A stretch of 55,752 bases of DNA from Flavobacteriales bacterium (GCA_029262875.1 JAJCYO010000162.1:1-55752); one strand, 5' to 3'; shown: positions 16,162-24,680, numbered from the stretch's first letter. The notes: generated by a model from the letters alone, not told the origin. Translations and numbers: made by a program.

Positions 16162-17247
16162 GTGAGATTAGAACTAAACATAGCAAATAAGAATGGCTGG
16201 CTTTCTCAAAAAACTCCTATAATTATTTCTGGACCGTGCAGTGTTGAGTCTGAGGACCAAGTACTTCAAACTGCTAAAGAAATAACTAAATCTAACAACG
16301 TATCTATTTTACGAGGCGGGATATGGAAACCTAGAACTCGCCCAAACTCTTTTGAAGGTGTTGGAGTTGAAGGGTTAAAATGGTTGAAAAACGCAGGGAA
16401 TGAAGTTTGTTTACCTGTTGCAACAGAAGTGGCTAACGCAGAGCATGTAGAGGCATGCTTAAAGAATGGTATTGATGTTTTGTGGATAGGAGCACGAACA
16501 ACGGTAAATCCATTTTCAATTCAAGAAATTGCTGATGCACTTAAAGGTGTTGATATTCCAGTGTTTGTTAAAAACCCAATAACACCAGACATCAATTTAT
16601 GGGTAGGAGCATTGGAAAGAATTAATGCTGCGGGAATTGATAAATTAGCTGCAATTCATAGGGGTTTTTCATCTTTTGATAAATCATCTTACCGCAATGC
16701 TCCAATGTGGGAAATTCCTATAGAATTAAAATTGATGTGCCCAGATCTACCTCTATTTTGTGATCCAAGCCATATTGCAGGCGATAAAGACCTTATCGCT
16801 TATGTATCTCAAAAAGCATTGGATTTAGATATGGAAGGCTTAATGTTAGAAAGTCACACGAATCCTTTAGCAGCAAAGAGTGATGCAAAACAACAATTAA
16901 CCCCATCAGAACTGGAAGGCTTATTCGGGCAATTAATTTTACGTGAAAAAGATGCTGGTAGTGAAGATTTCATTAATAAATTAGAGCAATTACGTACTGT
17001 TATTGATGAACTGGATGAAGAGTTAATCAATAAGTTCTCATCGCGAATGGCAATTATTGAAAAAATAGGAGAATATAAGAGTCAGAATAATGTAACAATA
17101 CTTCAATTAGAACGTTGGGAGAAAATTTTAGCAAATCGTTCTTTTTTAGCTGAAAAAGTAGGGTTGAGTGATGATTTTATTAAAAAAATGTTAGACATTA
17201 TTCATCAAGAATCTATCCGAATTCAGACTAAAGTGATGAATAAATAA
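16162..17247 (+). CDS. bifunctional 3-deoxy-7-phosphoheptulonate synthase / chorismate mutase
   Basis: 361 residues from a GTG start 8 nt after dxs. Residues 1-255 form a DAHP synthase of the KDO8PS-like (type I beta) class: IISGPCSVESEDQVLQTA, SILRGGIWKPRTRPNSFEGVG, LWIGARTTVNPFS, FVKNPITPD and LFCDPSHIAGDK. Residues about 268-361 form an AroQ-type chorismate mutase helix bundle: LEQLRTVIDELDEELINKFSSRMAIIEKIGEYKSQ and later IIHQESIRIQ. This fusion is the standard Bacteroidota enzyme. It makes DAHP from PEP and erythrose 4-phosphate and converts chorismate to prephenate, and the mutase domain probably gives feedback control by prephenate. Confidence 0.95.
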   Translation: MRLELNIANKNGWLSQKTPIIISGPCSVESEDQVLQTAKEITKSNNVSILRGGIWKPRTRPNSFEGVGVEGLKWLKNAGNEVCLPVATEVANAEHVEACLKNGIDVLWIGARTTVNPFSIQEIADALKGVDIPVFVKNPITPDINLWVGALERINAAGIDKLAAIHRGFSSFDKSSYRNAPMWEIPIELKLMCPDLPLFCDPSHIAGDKDLIAYVSQKALDLDMEGLMLESHTNPLAAKSDAKQQLTPSELEGLFGQLILREKDAGSEDFINKLEQLRTVIDELDEELINKFSSRMAIIEKIGEYKSQNNVTILQLERWEKILANRSFLAEKVGLSDDFIKKMLDIIHQESIRIQTKVMNK

Positions 17248-17319
17248 AGTCATTTATTCTCGTTAAAAAATCTTACAGAAATTCATTTAAGCCGACACTT
17301 TTTAATGGTCTCAAAAAAG

Positions 17320-17327
17320 TATATTTG
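17320..17327 (+). promoter_or_regulatory. -7 box immediately before recJ
   Basis: TATATTTG fits TAnnTTTG exactly and ends only 7 nt before the recJ ATG at 17335. Transcription would start at or next to the start codon, giving a leaderless or nearly leaderless mRNA. No clear -33 TTG is seen at the usual distance. Confidence 0.4.
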
Positions 17328-17334
17328 AGCAGCA

Positions 17335-19047
17335 ATGGAAAAACGGTGGAAAATAAAAGAGCAGTCTAATTCTGAAGAGATTAAATTACTTTCGTCAGAA
17401 CTTAATAACTTAGACGAAACCCTCACCAGTATTTTATTACAACGAAAGATTGATACTTTCGAAAAAGCCAAAACCTTTTTCAGACCTTCTTTAGATGAAA
17501 TTCATGATCCTTTTTTAATGAAGGATATGGGTAAAGCTGTCGAACGACTACAATACGCAATTGAGCAAAACGAGAAAATTCTTGTTTTTGGTGATTATGA
17601 TGTAGATGGGACTACTTCTGTTGCTGTAGTATATTCTTATTTGAAGAACTTTTACGAAAACTTAGCATATTACATTCCAGATAGGTATGCTGAGGGTTAT
17701 GGAATATCATTGCAAGGGATTGATTACGCTGCAGCGAATGATTTTAAATTAATTATAGCGTTAGATTGTGGAATTAAAGCCATCGATAAAATTGATTACG
17801 CTACTGAAAAAGGAGTCGATTTTATTATTTGTGATCATCATCGACCAGGGAATGAACTACCAAAAGCAGTTGCTGTTTTGGATCAAAAAAGGGAAGATTG
17901 TAATTACCCGTACAAGGAACTATCCGGTTGTGGAGTGGGTTTTAAATTCATGCAAGCTTGGACTCAAAAAGTAGGGAAAGATGAATCTAAACTAATGGAG
18001 TATTTAGATTTATTAGCGATAAGCACCTGCGCTGATATTGTTCCCATTACCGGAGAAAATAGGGTTTTTGTTTATTATGGATTAAAAGTGATCAATGAAA
18101 ATCCGCGTTTAGGAATTAAAACCATGGTGGAGTTAGCAGCTTTAAAAAAAGAGCTGACCACTATAGATATTGTTTTTACGATTGCCCCAAGAATTAATGC
18201 TGCAGGAAGAATTGAAACAGGAAATAAAGCTGTAGAAATGCTGGTAGAAGAAGACAAAAAAAAGGCATTAAAGTTTGGAGGCAACATCAATGAATTAAAC
18301 CTTGAACGAAAAGACTTAGATAGGGCCATTACAGCGGAAGCATTACAACAGATAGAGGAGAATGTTGCTTTACAAAACAAAAAAACAACGGTGCTCTTTC
18401 AAGAAGATTGGCATAAAGGTGTGATAGGTATTGTAGCTTCTCGATTGATAGAAACGCACTATAGGCCAACTATAATACTGACTGAATCTAATGGTAAAGC
18501 AACAGGCTCAGCTCGATCGGTAAAAGATTTTGATGTATATGATGCCATTGATGCTTGTAGTGAATTATTGGAGCAGTTTGGTGGGCATAAATATGCGGCT
18601 GGATTGACAATGAAACTGGAAAATTTAGAAGCCTTTACTCAAAAATTTGAAGAAGTTGTGTCGACACAAATTGACGATGAATTATTAATCCCCCAAATTA
18701 ACATTGATGCCAAGTTGGAACTGAATCAAATAACCACTCAGTTTTATAAAATATTAAAACAATTTTCTCCTACTGGCCCAGGAAATATGCGGCCAATTTT
18801 TGTTTCTGAAAATGTGTTTATTACTAACAAATCCCGAAAAATAGGGGAAGATAAAACCCATTTGCGATTAGAGGTTTTTCAAGAAGAAAATCCTGATGTG
18901 AAATTTAATTGCATCGCATTTGGTTTAGCAAATGTATTGGATGAATTGGATGAGGGGATTCCATTTAGCATTGTCTATAACATTGAAGAAAATCATTGGA
19001 ACGGAAACACTACCTTACAGTTAAATATCAAAGACATTAAAATCTAA
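17335..19047 (+). CDS. recJ: single-stranded-DNA-specific exonuclease RecJ
   Basis: 570 residues, normal for RecJ. DHH-superfamily motif I is VFGDYDVDGTTSVAV (from about residue 84), with the metal-binding aspartates. The DHH motif itself is at residues 167-169 (CDHHRPG). The DHHA1 region shows WHKGVIGIVASRLIETHYRPTI and GSARSVKDFDVYDAI, then EQFGGHKYAAGLTM. A C-terminal OB-fold (about 450-570) completes the protein. It degrades single-stranded DNA 5' to 3' in recombination and mismatch repair. It is convergent with oxyR, with 4 nt between their ends. Confidence 0.96.
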   Translation: MEKRWKIKEQSNSEEIKLLSSELNNLDETLTSILLQRKIDTFEKAKTFFRPSLDEIHDPFLMKDMGKAVERLQYAIEQNEKILVFGDYDVDGTTSVAVVYSYLKNFYENLAYYIPDRYAEGYGISLQGIDYAAANDFKLIIALDCGIKAIDKIDYATEKGVDFIICDHHRPGNELPKAVAVLDQKREDCNYPYKELSGCGVGFKFMQAWTQKVGKDESKLMEYLDLLAISTCADIVPITGENRVFVYYGLKVINENPRLGIKTMVELAALKKELTTIDIVFTIAPRINAAGRIETGNKAVEMLVEEDKKKALKFGGNINELNLERKDLDRAITAEALQQIEENVALQNKKTTVLFQEDWHKGVIGIVASRLIETHYRPTIILTESNGKATGSARSVKDFDVYDAIDACSELLEQFGGHKYAAGLTMKLENLEAFTQKFEEVVSTQIDDELLIPQINIDAKLELNQITTQFYKILKQFSPTGPGNMRPIFVSENVFITNKSRKIGEDKTHLRLEVFQEENPDVKFNCIAFGLANVLDELDEGIPFSIVYNIEENHWNGNTTLQLNIKDIKI

Positions 19048-19051
19048 TTCA

Positions 19052-19984
19052 TTATCTCCATTCAACCACGAATCCTCTTTCTTTTGATAGCATGTGCTTT
19101 GGAATATTATTTTTGATCTCTTCAGAGAGAATGGTTAACAGTCGCTTTTTAGAATAATTTCTGGTATAGGCAAAACTTACCTCTCGTAAAGGTGTTTTAT
19201 TAATTTGTTTAATGATTGTATTTGAAGAGGTTTTGTCAACTGCTAACTCTGGAAAAAGCGCATATCCACCTTCAATTTCTACTAACTTTTTAATGGTTTC
19301 TAAAGAACCACTTTCATAATCAAAAAGAGGTTTTTTATCCAAGTTTGCTTTATAGCTACATAAATTTACGACTTGAGAACGGAAGCAGTGACCATTGCTT
19401 AAAAGCCATAGGTCATCACTGGCCAAATCTTCGGTTTTTATTTCTTTTTTTGTAGCAAAGGCATGTAATTTATTACTGATAATTTTCATTTCCTCATAAA
19501 AAAGAGCTTCTTCTATTATTCCTTTTTCATTTAGTGGTGTTACCAATATGCCAACATCCAATGTATCTTTCTTTAGCTGAGTAATGATTTCATCTGTCAA
19601 AAGCTCTACAACTTTTACATTAACATCAGGGTACTTTTTAGTGAATTTTCCAATAAACAATGGAAGCAAGTAGGGCGCAAGAGACGGAATAATTCCTATG
19701 CTGATTTCACCTGTAATAGAATTGCTATAATCACTAATGATTTCGTCAACCTTTTTTGCTTCGGCTATCGTTATACGGGCTTGCTCAATTATTTTTATTC
19801 CAATTTCAGTTGGAATAATAGGCTGTTTGGTACGGTCAAAAATGACAACACCTAAATCATCTTCCATTTTTTTTATTTGCATGCTTAAGGTAGGCTGAGT
19901 AACAAAACATTTTTCAGACGCAGTAACAAAATGCCTGTAGGTGTCTACAGCAATAATATATTCTAGTTGAATTAGTGATGTCAT
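19052..19984 (-). CDS. oxyR: LysR-family hydrogen-peroxide sensor OxyR
   Basis: 310 residues from the ATG at 19984. The frame stays open to 20050, but that extension would cover the OxyR-box-like operator and promoter region, so it is rejected. The N-terminal winged helix has HFVTASEKCFVTQPTLSMQIKKMEDDLGVVIFDR. The regulatory domain keeps the redox pair in GHCFRSQVVNLC, with cysteines at 200 and 209, the same nine-residue spacing as E. coli C199/C208. Oxidation to a disulfide would switch it to an activator. The divergent operon (VOC protein, katA, dps) is its expected target, which fits the 15-bp palindrome between them. Confidence 0.93.
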   Translation of the reverse strand: MTSLIQLEYIIAVDTYRHFVTASEKCFVTQPTLSMQIKKMEDDLGVVIFDRTKQPIIPTEIGIKIIEQARITIAEAKKVDEIISDYSNSITGEISIGIIPSLAPYLLPLFIGKFTKKYPDVNVKVVELLTDEIITQLKKDTLDVGILVTPLNEKGIIEEALFYEEMKIISNKLHAFATKKEIKTEDLASDDLWLLSNGHCFRSQVVNLCSYKANLDKKPLFDYESGSLETIKKLVEIEGGYALFPELAVDKTSSNTIIKQINKTPLREVSFAYTRNYSKKRLLTILSEEIKNNIPKHMLSKERGFVVEWR

Positions 19985-19993
19985 ATTACAAAT

Positions 19994-20008
19994 ATAGATA
20001 AAATCTAT
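19994..20008. promoter_or_regulatory. OxyR-box-like palindromic operator
   Basis: ATAGATAAAATCTAT is a perfect inverted repeat (ATAGAT, AAA, ATCTAT). It satisfies the LysR rule T-N11-A and every fixed position of the E. coli OxyR half-operator ATAGntnnnanCTAT. It lies 10 nt before the oxyR start and is centred roughly 60-65 nt upstream of the expected start site of the katA operon. A second copy seven bases on is degenerate at best. Confidence 0.65.
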
Positions 20009-20028
20009 GTAATCATAAAAAGAATCGA

Positions 20029-20060
20029 TTTGATTTATAAAGCAAACCAACAGATATTTG
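20029..20060 (+). promoter_or_regulatory. promoter of the VOC-katA-dps operon
   Basis: TTTG (20029-20032), then a 20-nt spacer, then GATATTTG (20053-20060), which matches TAnnTTTG at all but the first position. The spacing fits Bacteroidota -33/-7 promoters. The OxyR-like box lies just upstream. The VOC gene ATG at 20088 leaves a leader of about 20 nt. Confidence 0.55.
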
Positions 20061-20087
20061 TACTATAAATCATTAAAACATAACATT

Positions 20088-20510
20088 ATGAAAATGCAAA
20101 AAATTTATTTAGAACATGCAAACATTACTGTAAATAACATTAAAGAAGGAATTCATTTTTTCCAAACAGCTTTCCCTCATTTTAAAATAAGAGGTGGAGA
20201 TACTGATACAAGGGAATGGGTGCATCTTGGTGATGATGAGACATATATTGCCATAAATCAAGCCGAACTTGATGTAAAGAAAAATGGAAAAAATTACGAC
20301 AAAATAGGAATCAATCATATTGGGTTTGTGGTCCAAGACGTAGAAGAAATTGCTAATAACTTATTGGCTCAAGGGTATAAAAGAGACTACCCAACGCAAA
20401 TAGAAAAATTTAGAATTAGAGATTATTTTGTAGATACAGATGGAAATGAGTACGAGTTTGTTCAATATTTGAGTGAAAAAGTAGAAGAAAAAAATAGTTA
20501 CATGAATTAA
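20088..20510 (+). CDS. VOC-superfamily (glyoxalase/bleomycin-resistance fold) protein
   Basis: 140 residues from the ATG at 20088. A longer in-frame start at 20058 falls inside the -7 promoter box and is rejected. Two beta-alpha-beta-beta-beta modules are visible: LEHANITVNNIKEGIHFFQTAF with WVHLGDDETYIAINQ, and INHIGFVVQDVEEIANNLLAQGY with YFVDTDGNEYEFVQYL. The candidate metal ligands are His in LEHAN, Glu/Asp in the first module, His in INHIG and Glu in YEFVQ. It is first in an operon with katA (27-nt gap) and dps under an OxyR-like site, so a role in oxidative or electrophile stress is inferred. The substrate is unknown. Confidence 0.8.
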   Translation: MKMQKIYLEHANITVNNIKEGIHFFQTAFPHFKIRGGDTDTREWVHLGDDETYIAINQAELDVKKNGKNYDKIGINHIGFVVQDVEEIANNLLAQGYKRDYPTQIEKFRIRDYFVDTDGNEYEFVQYLSEKVEEKNSYMN

Positions 20511-20537
20511 ACCAAATAAACATTAAAAAATTTAATT

Positions 20538-22013
20538 ATGTCAAAATCAAATCAAATCAAATCAAATAATGGTTGCCCTGTCAATCATTATGAAGGTTCT
20601 CAAACAGTAGGCGAAAGAGGTCCTGTATTATTACAAGATTTCTTTTTACAAGAAAAATTAGCACAATTTAATAGAGAACGAATCCCCGAAAGAGTTGTAC
20701 ATGCTAAAGGAACTGGAGCATTTGGAAAGTTTACAGTTACTCATGATATTTCAAAATATAGCCGTGCTAAGGTATTCTCTGAAATAGGAAAAGAAACTAA
20801 GTTATTTGTCCGATTTTCAACTGTAGGAGGAGAAAAAGGTTCAGCAGATACTGAAAGGGATCCACGAGGTTTTGCTCTTAAGTTTTATACAGAAGATGGC
20901 AATTGGGATATTGTTGGGAATAATACACCAGTATTTTTTATAAAAGACCCTAAAAAATTTCCTGATTTTGTACATACACAAAAGAGAAGTCCAAAAACAA
21001 ATTGTAAAGACGCTACAGCAGTATGGGATTATTGGTCTCTTAATCCAGAAAGTTTACACCAAGTGCTAATATTAATGTCAGATAGAGGAATACCTGATGG
21101 ATATAGATATATGAATGGTTATGGGAGTCATACTTTTTCATTTGTCAATAAGGATAAAGAACGTTTCTATGTAAAATTTCACTACAAAACAATGCAAGGA
21201 AATAAAACCTTAACAGATGCTGAAGCTACAGTATTAAAAGGAACTGATCCAGATTATGCTCAAAGAGATTTAGTAAATGCTATTGAAAATCAAGATTTTC
21301 CAAAATATGCTTTAAAAATTCAGATAATGAGTTTAGAGGAAGCTAAAAGTTTTAAATGGAATCCTTTTGATTTAACAAAAATTTGGCCCCATACTGATTT
21401 TCCTTTAATGAATGTAGGAGAAATTGAATTAAATAAAATTCCTGAAAATTATTTTCAAGATGTAGAACAAGCGGCTTTTTCTCCATCTAATTTAGTAGAT
21501 GGTATTGGTTTTTCTCCAGATAAAATGTTACAAGGAAGGATGTATGCTTACCCTGATGCTCAACGGTATCGCGTTGGTGCAAATTATAATTCATTACCTG
21601 TAAATAAATGTCCCTATGCCACTAACAATTATCATAGAGATGGAGCCATGCGCTCTGATGGCAATGGAGGAAGTTCACCAAATCATTATCCAAATAGTTT
21701 TGATGAAAATTATGAAGATGAAAAATACAAACAACAACCTTATAATTTAGATAGTAATGAGGTTAATTATTTTGATAGAAATAAAAACGATGATGATCAT
21801 TACTCGCAGCCTAAGGGTTTATTTGAAGAAGTAATGACTGAACAACAACAACAACAAACAATTAGTAATATAGTTGGATCAATGAATGGTATAGAGGGTC
21901 CTAAAAAAGATGAAATAATAAACAGACAGCTGTGCCATTGGTTTAGAATGAGTCCTAAGTTAGGAGCTGAAGTAGCAAAAGGTCTGAATGTTAATATTGA
22001 ACAATATTTATAA
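20538..22013 (+). CDS. katA: monofunctional haem catalase
   Basis: 491 residues, small-subunit (clade 3-like) catalase. RVVHAKGTGAFG holds the active-site His (H55). VGNNTPVFF holds the distal Asn (N128-N129). RMYAYPDAQRYR carries the haem-ligand Tyr (Y338). The C-terminus includes a short Gln run (EQQQQQ) coded by CAA repeats. Codons 3-10 contain four tandem ATCAA units (20546-20565). It dismutates hydrogen peroxide in the cytoplasm. It sits between the VOC gene and dps (14-nt gap) with no internal promoter seen, so OxyR-type peroxide induction of the operon is likely. Confidence 0.97.
   Translation: MSKSNQIKSNNGCPVNHYEGSQTVGERGPVLLQDFFLQEKLAQFNRERIPERVVHAKGTGAFGKFTVTHDISKYSRAKVFSEIGKETKLFVRFSTVGGEKGSADTERDPRGFALKFYTEDGNWDIVGNNTPVFFIKDPKKFPDFVHTQKRSPKTNCKDATAVWDYWSLNPESLHQVLILMSDRGIPDGYRYMNGYGSHTFSFVNKDKERFYVKFHYKTMQGNKTLTDAEATVLKGTDPDYAQRDLVNAIENQDFPKYALKIQIMSLEEAKSFKWNPFDLTKIWPHTDFPLMNVGEIELNKIPENYFQDVEQAAFSPSNLVDGIGFSPDKMLQGRMYAYPDAQRYRVGANYNSLPVNKCPYATNNYHRDGAMRSDGNGGSSPNHYPNSFDENYEDEKYKQQPYNLDSNEVNYFDRNKNDDDHYSQPKGLFEEVMTEQQQQQTISNIVGSMNGIEGPKKDEIINRQLCHWFRMSPKLGAEVAKGLNVNIEQYL
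20546..20565 (+). repeat. pentanucleotide tandem repeat (ATCAA)x4 in the katA 5' coding region
   Basis: Four consecutive ATCAA units start 8 bases after the A of the katA ATG, with partial copies on both sides. Because the unit is not a multiple of three, gain or loss of one unit would shift the katA frame. Four copies is short for a phase-variable tract. Confidence 0.8.
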
Positions 22014-22027
22014 TAAAAAAACAAAAA

Positions 22028-22504
22028 ATGGAAAACATGAAAAATTTAATAGGAATAGATAAAGAAAAATCAATAGAATTAAATGAAAAACTAAATCATT
22101 TATTAGCTAATTATCAAATGTTTTATCAAAACGTACGAGGGCTACATTGGAATATTAAAGGGGCAGCATTTTTTGAACTGCATTTAAAATTTGAAGAATA
22201 TTACGATGATGCGGTAGTTAAGATAGATGAAATTGCTGAACGAATTTTAACATTAGAAGGAGAACCTTTGCACACCTTCTCAGATTATCTTAAGGTGGCA
22301 GAAATTAAAGAAGAAAAAGGAATTACAAATGGAAAAGAAGGAGTTAAAATAATCGTAAATAATTTTTCTACACTTATTGTCAAAGAAAGAGAGATTCTTC
22401 AGCTTGCTTCAGAAGCAGATGATGAAGGAACGGTTAGTTTAATGAGCGATTATATTTCAGAAACGGAAAAAACGCTTTGGATGTTGACTTCATATTTAAA
22501 ATAG
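22028..22504 (+). CDS. dps: Dps/ferritin-like DNA-protection protein
   Basis: 158 residues. The Dps core shows LNHLLANYQMFYQNVRGLHWNIKGAAFFELHLKFEEYYDDAVVKIDEIAERI. This includes the ferroxidase residues His in LHWNIKG, His in ELHLKFEE and the downstream D/E pair. LEGEPLHTFSDYL follows. The N-terminus is short and weakly basic. The second ATG at 22037 (MKNLIG) is an alternative start. It would form a dodecamer that oxidises ferrous iron using peroxide and shields DNA. It is last in the VOC-katA-dps operon and is followed by a strong terminator. Confidence 0.94.
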   Translation: MENMKNLIGIDKEKSIELNEKLNHLLANYQMFYQNVRGLHWNIKGAAFFELHLKFEEYYDDAVVKIDEIAERILTLEGEPLHTFSDYLKVAEIKEEKGITNGKEGVKIIVNNFSTLIVKEREILQLASEADDEGTVSLMSDYISETEKTLWMLTSYLK

Positions 22505-22525
22505 TAACAAGGTGTGTTATAAAAT

Positions 22526-22555
22526 AAAGCCCCTCATGATTGAGGGGCTTTTTGC
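22526..22555 (+). terminator. intrinsic terminator after dps
   Basis: AAAGCCCCTCA (22526-22536), loop TGAT and TGAGGGGCTTT (22541-22551) form a perfect 11-bp stem ending in a T-run. The complement is also followed by a T-rich stretch, so it may additionally end the convergent sigma-operon transcript. Confidence 0.92.
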
Positions 22556-22626
22556 ACTAACTAAACAGGTAGGTTGTTTAAGGAGGTAACTTCTAACTTT
22601 AATAATAATTGGATAATCAAGTGCTG

Positions 22627-23283
22627 CTAAGCCCTTAACTCTTCCATCTCTAATATCATTTTTTCTAATTTTTTTATTATTCCACTGTACACCAAATTCA
22701 AATCCCATTGACCTATTTTTCCACCAAAGAATGCCAATAATAATAGAATTAATAATGCACCTAAAACTCCATATAATGGTAGTCCAAAAATTAAATGCAT
22801 ATCAGGATAGTCTATAAGTAGTTCAGCAACGAATTCTTCACCTGGTATATTTCCTCCAATATCACCAAACCAAAAACCAAGAAGGATGGTTATAAAAATG
22901 TAAGGATAAAAGTACCTGGATAATTTTGTGTTGGTACGAACTAAATCTTTTATAATTGTATCAAATGAACTGAGGTATTGATAACTGCTAACACCTGGTG
23001 CAATTTTTTCTAATTTTCGCTTGAACTTTCCACTAACGATGACTATAAAATTGAATAGGATAAACATAAGGATACCCACATATGGCATTCCTGAAATAAA
23101 AGAGACCGGTAGTACGATAAAGGCAAATACAACGATTGCGATTCGATTAATTCGATACATTCTTTTAAATTTATCGACTATATGTATCGACTTTTGATTG
23201 TAAAGGTCATTTAGTTTGGGAGCAACTAAAGCATCACTTTTTAAAAACCCTTCTTTCCATATTGTTTCAATTGACTTTTCCAT
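22627..23283 (-). CDS. multi-pass membrane protein encoded with an ECF sigma factor
   Basis: 218 residues. A cytoplasmic N-terminus of about 43 residues (KSIETIWKEGFLKSDALVAPKLNDLYNQKS) is followed by four predicted TM helices near 45-63, 66-84, 125-145 and 165-190. The charged C-terminus reads IIKKLEKMILEMEELRA. No enzyme motif or signal peptide is seen. It begins 6 nt after the ECF sigma factor, so a role as membrane partner or anti-sigma is inferred from context only. I know this arrangement from other Bacteroidota, but the family has no function I can name. Confidence 0.6.
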   Translation of the reverse strand: MEKSIETIWKEGFLKSDALVAPKLNDLYNQKSIHIVDKFKRMYRINRIAIVVFAFIVLPVSFISGMPYVGILMFILFNFIVIVSGKFKRKLEKIAPGVSSYQYLSSFDTIIKDLVRTNTKLSRYFYPYIFITILLGFWFGDIGGNIPGEEFVAELLIDYPDMHLIFGLPLYGVLGALLILLLLAFFGGKIGQWDLNLVYSGIIKKLEKMILEMEELRA

Positions 23284-23289
23284 TTTCTT

Positions 23290-23769
23290 TTAGTTTAATA
23301 TTTTTTTTAATCGTTCTTTAATTCGTTTAATCCTTACTCCAATATTATTCGGATTCGTACCAATAATATCAGCTATTTCTTGATAAGATTTTTCCTCCAA
23401 ATAAAGCATGATAACTCCTCTATCTATTTCAGATAATTGTCTTATGGCATCATACAGTTGATTCAATGATTCGTCACCAAAGGCATGACTGTCTTCTACT
23501 AATTCTGGAGGCAAATAATCAGAGGCAAAATGCTGCCCATTATTTTTCTTTTTCTTAAGTAAGGTCAAGCATACATTTAATGATATTCTGTACACCCAAG
23601 TAGACCATTCAGCCTGTTGATTAAAGTTGTTGTGGCTTCTCCAAATTTGTAGACATACCTCCTGATAGTAATCCTCAAAATCTTCTTGAGAATTCGTATA
23701 TGCTCTACACATTTTTATAATGATAGCTGCATAAGGTAAAATTTGGGTGGTATAAAAATCACTACTCAT
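23290..23769 (-). CDS. ECF RNA polymerase sigma factor
   Basis: 159 residues. Region 2 includes YAAIIIKMCRAYTNSQEDFEDYYQEVCLQIWRSHNNF and WSTWVYRISLNVCLTLLKKKK. Region 4 includes LYDAIRQLSEIDRGVIMLYLEEKSYQEIADIIGTNPNNIGVRIKRIKERLKKIL, with a clear helix-turn-helix. It is smaller than and diverged from the sigma factor at 12424-12966, so the two probably recognise different promoters. The membrane-protein gene starts 6 nt downstream. A GGGTGTAA string upstream on the coding strand might be a promoter element, but I cannot assign it. Confidence 0.92.
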   Translation of the reverse strand: MSSDFYTTQILPYAAIIIKMCRAYTNSQEDFEDYYQEVCLQIWRSHNNFNQQAEWSTWVYRISLNVCLTLLKKKKNNGQHFASDYLPPELVEDSHAFGDESLNQLYDAIRQLSEIDRGVIMLYLEEKSYQEIADIIGTNPNNIGVRIKRIKERLKKILN

Positions 23770-23889
23770 TGTTGTTTTTCTTAGTTAGTGGCTAAAACTA
23801 AAATTTATTACACCCTAATGAATATTTTTTTAAAATTAGAGAAGTAAGTGATATTGTAAGGAGTATTCTATTGGATCGATGGAAAAGAT

Positions 23890-24621
23890 CTAAACTTTCC
23901 TTTTTAACTCAAAGTTTTGCCCTAAATAAACCCTGCGAACTTGCTCGTCTGCTGCTAATTCTTCAGCTGTTCCCGCTTTTAAAATACTGCCTTCAAATAG
24001 GAGGTAAGCCCTATCGGTAATACTTAAGGTTTCTTGTACGTTGTGGTCGGTAATCAGGATGCCAATGTTCTTCTCTTTTAATTTCGCAACAATGGATTGG
24101 ATGTCTTCTACAGCAATAGGGTCAACACCAGCAAACGGTTCGTCTAATAATATGAAATTAGGATTTGATGCTAATGCCCTAGCTATTTCTGTTCTTCTTT
24201 TCTCTCCTCCAGAAAGGTTATGTCCTAAGTTTTTGCGAACATGATCCAATCCAAATTCTTCAATCAATTCTTCTAATCGTTGTTTTTGTTCCTCTTTAGT
24301 TAAATCCATCATTTCTAAGATAGCAGCAATGTTATCTTCTACACTTAACTTCCTAAAAACAGAAACCTCTTGAGGCAAATAACCAATACCCATCTGGGCT
24401 CTCTTGTACATTGGAGACCCAGTTATTTCTTTCTCATCTAAAAATACTCTCCCAGAATTGGGTTGTACTAATCCAACGATCATGTAAAAAGAAGTTGTTT
24501 TTCCTGCACCGTTTGGTCCTAATAAACCAACAATCTCTCCCTGTTCAACTTCTATGGAAACACCTTTTACAACGGTACGTTTTCCATATTTTTTAATGAT
24601 GTTTTCTGCTCTTAAAATCAT
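23890..24621 (-). CDS. lptB: lipopolysaccharide export ABC transporter ATPase LptB
   Basis: 243 residues. Walker [10 protein letters not shown] is at 35-43. The LptB-typical Q-loop context [26 protein letters not shown] is present, then signature [17 protein letters not shown], Walker [17 protein letters not shown] and switch His [10 protein letters not shown]. This set distinguishes LptB from branched-chain amino acid ATPases. It powers extraction of LPS from the inner membrane with LptFG, which are not in this window. It lies 59 nt downstream of tatC on the same strand. Confidence 0.95.
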   Translation of the reverse strand: MILRAENIIKKYGKRTVVKGVSIEVEQGEIVGLLGPNGAGKTTSFYMIVGLVQPNSGRVFLDEKEITGSPMYKRAQMGIGYLPQEVSVFRKLSVEDNIAAILEMMDLTKEEQKQRLEELIEEFGLDHVRKNLGHNLSGGEKRRTEIARALASNPNFILLDEPFAGVDPIAVEDIQSIVAKLKEKNIGILITDHNVQETLSITDRAYLLFEGSILKAGTAEELAADEQVRRVYLGQNFELKRKV

Positions 24622-24680
24622 AAGCTAAAGATAGTGATTTAGTTGAAAATAAATAACACGGTATCAGTGAGTTTATTGTT

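Noticed and set aside
19985-20050. N-terminal extension of oxyR by 22 codons
   Set aside because: It would cover the OxyR-like palindrome and the divergent promoter region. Family members start at the MTSLIQLEY position.
20058-20087. Longer start for the VOC protein gene
   Set aside because: The first codons fall in the -7 promoter box (20053-20060), so they cannot be in the mRNA if that promoter is used.
21840-21860. CAA repeat in the katA 3' region as a functional repeat
   Set aside because: It is a trinucleotide run coding for Gln in a variable surface segment; changes would keep the frame.
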